21,610 bases of DNA from JBMTVN01 sp046047235. GTDB lineage: Bacteria > Verrucomicrobiota > Verrucomicrobiia > Limisphaerales > JAHDYP01. Positions 17,645-21,610 of this stretch are shown piece by piece. Within the stretch, counting starts at the first letter, position 1, and each line of letters begins with the position of its first letter. The translations under genes were made by a program, and so were the position numbers. Under the pieces are notes generated by a model. It had not been told where the DNA came from. It made no database searches and saw nothing but the letters and a program-made list of their open reading frames with translations. The stretch is from assembly GCA_046047235.1 (NCBI GenBank), contig JBJOII010000076.1, positions 1 to 21,610 of the forward strand. Reading direction: 5' to 3'.

Positions 17645-17648
17645 CCCA

Positions 17649-20222
17649 ATGAGCCCGACATACGCTCCGCCAACCAGCTCGGTTCAACCCCGTTCGGACA
17701 CCCCCGAATCGGCGCTGGACGAGGCAAAAGCGTATGCCCCGCAACCCGAGCAATACTGGCAGCACGTAGTCGACGCCCTCATCCTGATGGACGGTATCGA
17801 CAGCGCCTCGGCATTCCTGCCCGACAACCGGAACCGCCCATCTCCCAAGGCTGTCGCCTGCGCCACCAGCGCAGCAAACCCCACCACCGCCCAGGCAGCA
17901 CTGGAACCCCTCAACGACCCCGGCCGCTTCCACACTCTGCTGCCAACCTACCTCACTTCAGAAGAACTCCAGCAGCGCCCGGACACAGCCACCCTCCAAG
18001 GTGCCGGGTTCAAGTGCCTCGCCATCATCCCTCTCAACCTCAACAGCCAACCCCTCGCCTGGCTCCAGCTCGCCTCCCAATCCATCCGCCAATTCAACCT
18101 CTCCCTCCAGCTCCAGCTCCAATCCCTCCTCCCCCTCATCCTCCAGCCTCTCAACCCATCCCCCGCCGGCTCCCACCCCGCCGACCCCGGCGAAACCCAT
18201 AGCCCCGACCGCATGAAAAAGGTCTTCGAGGGCACCGGCGACGGCTTCTGGGACTGGAACCTCCTCACGAACGATGTCGTTTATAGCCAGCGCTGGGCCT
18301 CCATGCTCGGCTACAACCAAAATGAGATAACCCCCTCCCTCCAAACCTGGGAACAACTCGTCCACCCCGACGACTACCCCAAGGTCGTCTCAGCCCTCCA
18401 ATCCCACCTGGAAGGCCAAACCCCCAGCTACTCCAGCGAACACCGCCTGCGCTGCAAATCCGGCGATTGGAAATGGATCCTGGACCGCGGCCGCATCGTG
18501 GAACGCAACTCCCAAGGCCAACCCACCCGCGCCTGCGGAACCCACACCGATATCACCCACCTCAAACTAACCGAACTCGAACTGCACCGGCAGGACCGCC
18601 TGCTCCAGGCCCTCAGCCAAACCCTCAATCTGCTGCTGGAAGAAAAGGAACCCTACAAATTCGTCGAAACAGCCTTCGGTTACCTCGGCCGGGCCACCGA
18701 AGTAGACCGGGTCTACCTCTTCCAAAATGAACCACCCCAAGACCAAAACGGATCAGTCCGCCTGTCCCAACGCTTCGAGTGGAACTCCGGCACATCCGAA
18801 CCCCAAACCAATAACCCGGAACTCCAACACATCCCCTACGATCCCGCCTACACACGCTGGTTCAAACTCCTAAGCTCCGGAAACGCCGTCAGCGGCTTCG
18901 TCGAAGACTTCCCCGAAAGCGAACAAGAGCTCCTCCAAGCCCAGGACATCCTCTCCATCCTCGCCGTCCCAGTCTTCATCCATGGCGAATTCTGGGGCTT
19001 CATCGGCTTCGATGACTGCCACCTAGGCCGCACCTGGTCCCGCACCGAACAGGAAATCCTCCGCGTAGCAGCCTCAGGAATCGGCACCGCCTTCGTTCGC
19101 CACCAAATCGAAGAATCCCTCCAGGTCTTCTCCCTCGCCGTCGCACAAAGCCCCGTCTCCATCCTGATAACCGACTCCACAGGCCGCGTGCAGTTCGCAA
19201 ATAAGAAATTCCTCGAAGTCACAGGCATCAACGAAGCCCAAGCCCTCGGCCAAATCCCCCCCCAGTTCAAATCAGACCTCACCCCCCCGGATGTCATTCA
19301 CTCCCTCTGGCATGCCATCCAGCAAGGCCAGGCCTGGCAGGGCCAAATACGCTCAAGACGTGGAAACAACGACGTCTTCTGGGCGCAACTCTCCATCTCC
19401 CCCATCAGCGATAGCCAAGGCGTGGCCACCCGCTTCGTCGCCCTCATGGAGGACATCACCCACCGTAGACAAATCGAGGAGCGCATGCTCGAAAGCCTCC
19501 GCGAACACCAAAGCATCAACCGACTCAAATCCGACTTCGTCACCCTCGTGTCCCACGAGTTCCGCACCCCCCTCGCCGCAATCCTTAATGCCACGGAACT
19601 CCTCGAAGACTCCTACGACCTCCTCTCCGATGCCAAACGCCAGGAGTTCTTCCACATGATCAAAACCGAGGTCCACCGCCTCGCCGCCATGCTCCAGGAA
19701 ATTCTGGCACTGGGAAAACTCGACGCAGGCCAGATGCAGTGCCGCTTGCAACCCGTCGAACTCCTGCAACTCAGCCAGCGCGTCGCCCAGGAAGCCCACC
19801 TCGCCTACCAACACCACCCCCCCATCGAAATTCAATCCACACCCGACAACCCCACGATCCACAGCGATCCGCAACTCCTCTACCTCATCCTCCTGAACCT
19901 CCTCAGCAACGCACTCAAATACTCCCAGCCAAATACCCCCGCCACCCTCAAGATCACCACCACCAGCACAATAATACGTCTGGAAATCATCGACCGCGGC
20001 ATCGGTATCCCCGCAACCGCACAAACCCGCCTCTTCGAAGCTTTCTACCGCGCACCCAACGTCGGCCAGATCAAGGGCACCGGCGTCGGCCTCTATGTCA
20101 CCCACCGCTGCGTCGAACTGCTCCACGGCACCATCCAGGTCATCAGCTCCCCCGGCGAAGGCAGCCGGTTTATCGTCGAATTACCCCAACAACCAGCATC
20201 ACCCCCCACTCCAAATGACTAA
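17649..20222 (+). CDS. PAS/GAF sensor histidine kinase, second of triad
   Basis: 857 aa from the ATG at 17649. The same frame is open further upstream, but that part lies inside the preceding gene. Residues 35-170 look like a degenerate GAF domain (LQGAGFKCLAIIPLNL, Leu/Gln-rich end). PAS spans about 190-305 (PAS_3 type: GDGFWDWNLL, VHPDDY, GTHTDIT). GAF spans about 325-488 (SILAVPVFIHGEFWGFIGFDD). A second PAS spans about 490-608 (FVALMEDITHRR). HisKA has His636 in TLVSHEFRTPLAAIL. The HATPase has N750/N754 (NLLSNALKYS), DRGIGIP 782-788 and GTGVGL 810-815. No TM segments, so it senses inside the cell; no ligand can be named. There is no heme or flavin Cys motif I can identify. The kinase end shares EAF-RA-NVG-GTG-GL with the first gene. 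It starts 4 nt after that gene and overlaps the next by 8 nt. Confidence 0.94.
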   Translation: MSPTYAPPTSSVQPRSDTPESALDEAKAYAPQPEQYWQHVVDALILMDGIDSASAFLPDNRNRPSPKAVACATSAANPTTAQAALEPLNDPGRFHTLLPTYLTSEELQQRPDTATLQGAGFKCLAIIPLNLNSQPLAWLQLASQSIRQFNLSLQLQLQSLLPLILQPLNPSPAGSHPADPGETHSPDRMKKVFEGTGDGFWDWNLLTNDVVYSQRWASMLGYNQNEITPSLQTWEQLVHPDDYPKVVSALQSHLEGQTPSYSSEHRLRCKSGDWKWILDRGRIVERNSQGQPTRACGTHTDITHLKLTELELHRQDRLLQALSQTLNLLLEEKEPYKFVETAFGYLGRATEVDRVYLFQNEPPQDQNGSVRLSQRFEWNSGTSEPQTNNPELQHIPYDPAYTRWFKLLSSGNAVSGFVEDFPESEQELLQAQDILSILAVPVFIHGEFWGFIGFDDCHLGRTWSRTEQEILRVAASGIGTAFVRHQIEESLQVFSLAVAQSPVSILITDSTGRVQFANKKFLEVTGINEAQALGQIPPQFKSDLTPPDVIHSLWHAIQQGQAWQGQIRSRRGNNDVFWAQLSISPISDSQGVATRFVALMEDITHRRQIEERMLESLREHQSINRLKSDFVTLVSHEFRTPLAAILNATELLEDSYDLLSDAKRQEFFHMIKTEVHRLAAMLQEILALGKLDAGQMQCRLQPVELLQLSQRVAQEAHLAYQHHPPIEIQSTPDNPTIHSDPQLLYLILLNLLSNALKYSQPNTPATLKITTTSTIIRLEIIDRGIGIPATAQTRLFEAFYRAPNVGQIKGTGVGLYVTHRCVELLHGTIQVISSPGEGSRFIVELPQQPASPPTPND

Positions 20223-21330
20223 ACTCCTGCTCATCGAGGATGAGGATAATCTGCGAATTTCCCTCAAACAACGTCTCGAACTCGAAGGCTACAACGTCAT
20301 CGACGCACCAGACGGACAAAGCGGAATCAAAATGGCAGCAGAAAACCTCCCCGACCTCGTCCTCTGCGATATCATGCTGCCCGATATCGACGGCTACTCG
20401 GTCCTGGAAACCCTCCGTGCCCGCGAGGAAACCTCCGAGATCCCATTCATCTTCATGTCCGCCCGCACTGAATCCACCGATGTGCGCAAAGGCATGAACC
20501 TCGGCGCAGATGACTACCTCTGTAAACCCGTCGCCAAAGTAGAACTGCTCGAAGCCATCCGCTCGCGACTCGAAAAAAGAGCCAAACAAGTGGCAGCCGA
20601 GAACACCCGCGTACAGTCCACCCACCAACGCCTGGCCAGAACCCTCCCCCATGAGCTGCTCACTCCCCTCACCGGAATTCTCGGCCCTGCCCAATGCCTC
20701 GAATCCGAAATCGAGGAATCCTCAAAAACGGAAATCCGCCAGCTCGGCAAATGGATCCGCCTCAGCGCAGAACGCCTCCACGCCACAGTCCGACGCGTGC
20801 TCCTCTATGCTGATCTCCTCCAAACTGTCGCCGCACCCCAAAAGGAATCCATCTCACCCACCCCCCTCTGGGATGCCAGCAAGACGATCGCTGACGCCGC
20901 CAACCGTGTCGCTGAACATTGGAAACGCGCATCCGACCTAAACCTCCATATCGATCACTTCCCCACTAACGCTCCGGAAGACGCCATCATTGCCCTCACC
21001 GATGAGCTCGCAGACAACGCGTTCAAGTTCTCCCCCGCAGGAACCCCCGTCACCATCGCCTCCCAAACCTCCGAAACAATCAGCAAACTCTCGGTAGCCG
21101 ATCAGGGACGCGGCCTCAGCCCCGAAAACATCAAGGCCATCCGGGCCTTCCTCCAGTTCCACCGCGAAAAATATGAACAACAGGGCCTCGGCCTGGGCCT
21201 CGCCATCGTCCAGCTTCAATGCCAGCTGCTGGGCGGAAAATTCGACTTCGAACGGAACGCCGATAGCGGAACCACCACCTCAATCTCCCTCCCCGCAGTC
21301 ACGGTCATCACCAAACCCGAGCTGGACTAA
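20215..21330 (+). CDS. REC-histidine kinase with atypical ATP-lid, third of triad
   Basis: 371 aa. The start ATG (20215) lies in ATGACTAA, so it overlaps the stop of the preceding gene by 8 nt, implying translational coupling. The frame is open upstream, but MTKLLLIEDE is the canonical REC beginning. REC covers residues 3-120: E8/D9/E10, Asp52 in LVLCDIMLPDIDG, Ser82, and Lys104 in DDYLCKPV. HisKA has His146 in TLPHELLTPLTGIL. The HATPase keeps E/N in the N-box (DELADNAFKFS) and the G1 box DQGRGL, but the usual F-box is replaced by AFLQFHREKYEQQ followed by GLGLGLAIV. That pattern occurs in a known subset of receiver-first kinases. It probably remains active. REC identity with the first gene is high over the RLELEG-NV and DVRKGM--GADDYLCKPV stretches. 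It converges on the chemoreceptor gene 30 nt away. Confidence 0.94.
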   Translation: MTKLLLIEDEDNLRISLKQRLELEGYNVIDAPDGQSGIKMAAENLPDLVLCDIMLPDIDGYSVLETLRAREETSEIPFIFMSARTESTDVRKGMNLGADDYLCKPVAKVELLEAIRSRLEKRAKQVAAENTRVQSTHQRLARTLPHELLTPLTGILGPAQCLESEIEESSKTEIRQLGKWIRLSAERLHATVRRVLLYADLLQTVAAPQKESISPTPLWDASKTIADAANRVAEHWKRASDLNLHIDHFPTNAPEDAIIALTDELADNAFKFSPAGTPVTIASQTSETISKLSVADQGRGLSPENIKAIRAFLQFHREKYEQQGLGLGLAIVQLQCQLLGGKFDFERNADSGTTTSISLPAVTVITKPELD

Positions 21331-21360
21331 CAACGGGCTGCCTTAGCGGCCGCAACGACC
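21331..21360. terminator. Small hairpin between convergent genes
   Basis: GGCTGC (21336-21341), loop CTTA, GCGGCC (21346-21351) form a 6-bp stem with one G-U pair. There is no T-tract on either side, so termination by it alone is doubtful. The gap is only 30 nt. Confidence 0.25.
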
Positions 21361-21610
21361 TCAAAAATCTTTAAACCCCGCCCCAATACCCGCGCCCTCC
21401 ATCACCCCGACACCCGCTCGTGACAGGCCGCCTTTCATAGTCCCAGCCCCTCCACGTCGCTTCTCCCGTGCCCCGTCATCAACAGAAGCTGCCCCGCCGG
21501 TATCACCCCCAAGATCCCCCTCACCCCCACTCGCCCCATCCACCAACCCCCGCAGCCGGCCTACGGCCTGCCGCAGCGAACCCGACTGCGCATTCAGTTC
21601 CTCCGCTGCC
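21361..21610 (-). CDS. Methyl-accepting chemotaxis protein, C-terminal end only
   Basis: The − strand frame is open from the window edge to the TGA at 21361-21363 (82 residues visible). It begins AAEELNAQSGSLRQAVGRLR, which matches the end of the long cytoplasmic helix of chemoreceptors (compare ...EELNAQAxxL...VxxLxxLVG). A Gly/Ala/Asp-rich linker of about 55 residues follows. The last five residues are GFKDF, fitting the x-aromatic-x-x-aromatic pentapeptide that tethers CheR methyltransferase (and CheB) to receptors. The sensor domain, HAMP and signalling tip lie outside the window, so the input is unknown. Without the tip the family call rests on about 20 residues plus the tail, hence moderate confidence. 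Confidence 0.72.
   Translation of the reverse strand, partial: AAEELNAQSGSLRQAVGRLRGLVDGASGGEGDLGGDTGGAASVDDGAREKRRGGAGTMKGGLSRAGVGVMEGAGIGAGFKDF

Noticed and set aside
17409..17648. Upstream extension of the PAS/GAF kinase frame
   Set aside because: It lies inside the kinase domain of the preceding gene and encodes only Ser/Pro-rich sequence. The ATG at 17649, 4 nt after the previous stop, is the natural start.
20095..20214. Upstream extension of the third REC-kinase
   Set aside because: It overlaps the HATPase end of the preceding gene. The receiver starts properly at the ATG at 20215.
1..21610. tRNA, rRNA, CRISPR arrays, insertion sequences or phage genes
   Set aside because: No cloverleaf-like segment, regularly spaced repeats, transposase-like protein or terminal inverted repeats were seen by eye.

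Overview
The window is GC-rich bacterial DNA with no rRNA, tRNA, CRISPR array or insertion sequence that I could find. The best guess at origin is the Verrucomicrobiota. This is inferred from the very long secreted-type protein at the left, which combines PA14, Ig-like, chitobiase-C-terminal-like, CotH and repeated lamin-tail modules, together with poor Shine-Dalgarno use. It is not proven. The + strand is strikingly C-rich throughout, whichever way genes run: + genes use C-ending codons, while − genes use G-ending codons and have G-rich mRNAs.

Left part (1-7099, +): the 3' portion of one giant surface or secreted protein gene, open at the window edge. It reads PA14 end, Ig-like, lamin-tail domain (LTD) 1, chitobiase-like domain, CotH kinase-like domain, a second chitobiase-like domain interrupted by a β-sandwich insert, seven more LTDs, a calcium-binding thrombospondin-3-like segment and a short tail. 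A short region with two weak hairpins (7100-7262) separates it from a convergent gene.

Middle (7263-10072, −): a compact operon of aldo/keto reductase, thpR (RNA 2',3'-cyclic phosphodiesterase) and a rhomboid protease with a TPR-like tail. The genes are 3-4 nt apart. A good sigma-70-type promoter ends only 8 nt before the first ATG.

Right part (10086-21330): a signalling island. On the − strand lie a NarL/FixJ-type response regulator, a two-TM histidine kinase, and a 1340-residue hybrid kinase (REC-PAS-PAS-GAF-PAS-GAF-PAS-HisKA-HATPase-REC). Divergently on the + strand lies a tightly coupled triad: REC-kinase, PAS/GAF sensor kinase, REC-kinase (4-nt gap, then an 8-nt overlap). The two REC-kinases are paralogues. 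The 307-bp divergent region carries an imperfect dyad and a promoter candidate. Only the NarL-type regulator has a DNA-binding domain, so it is the obvious transcriptional output of the island (inference).

Right edge (21361-21610, −): the C-terminal end of a methyl-accepting chemotaxis protein, ending in a flexible linker and a CheR-type pentapeptide. This suggests that the signalling island abuts a chemosensory gene.
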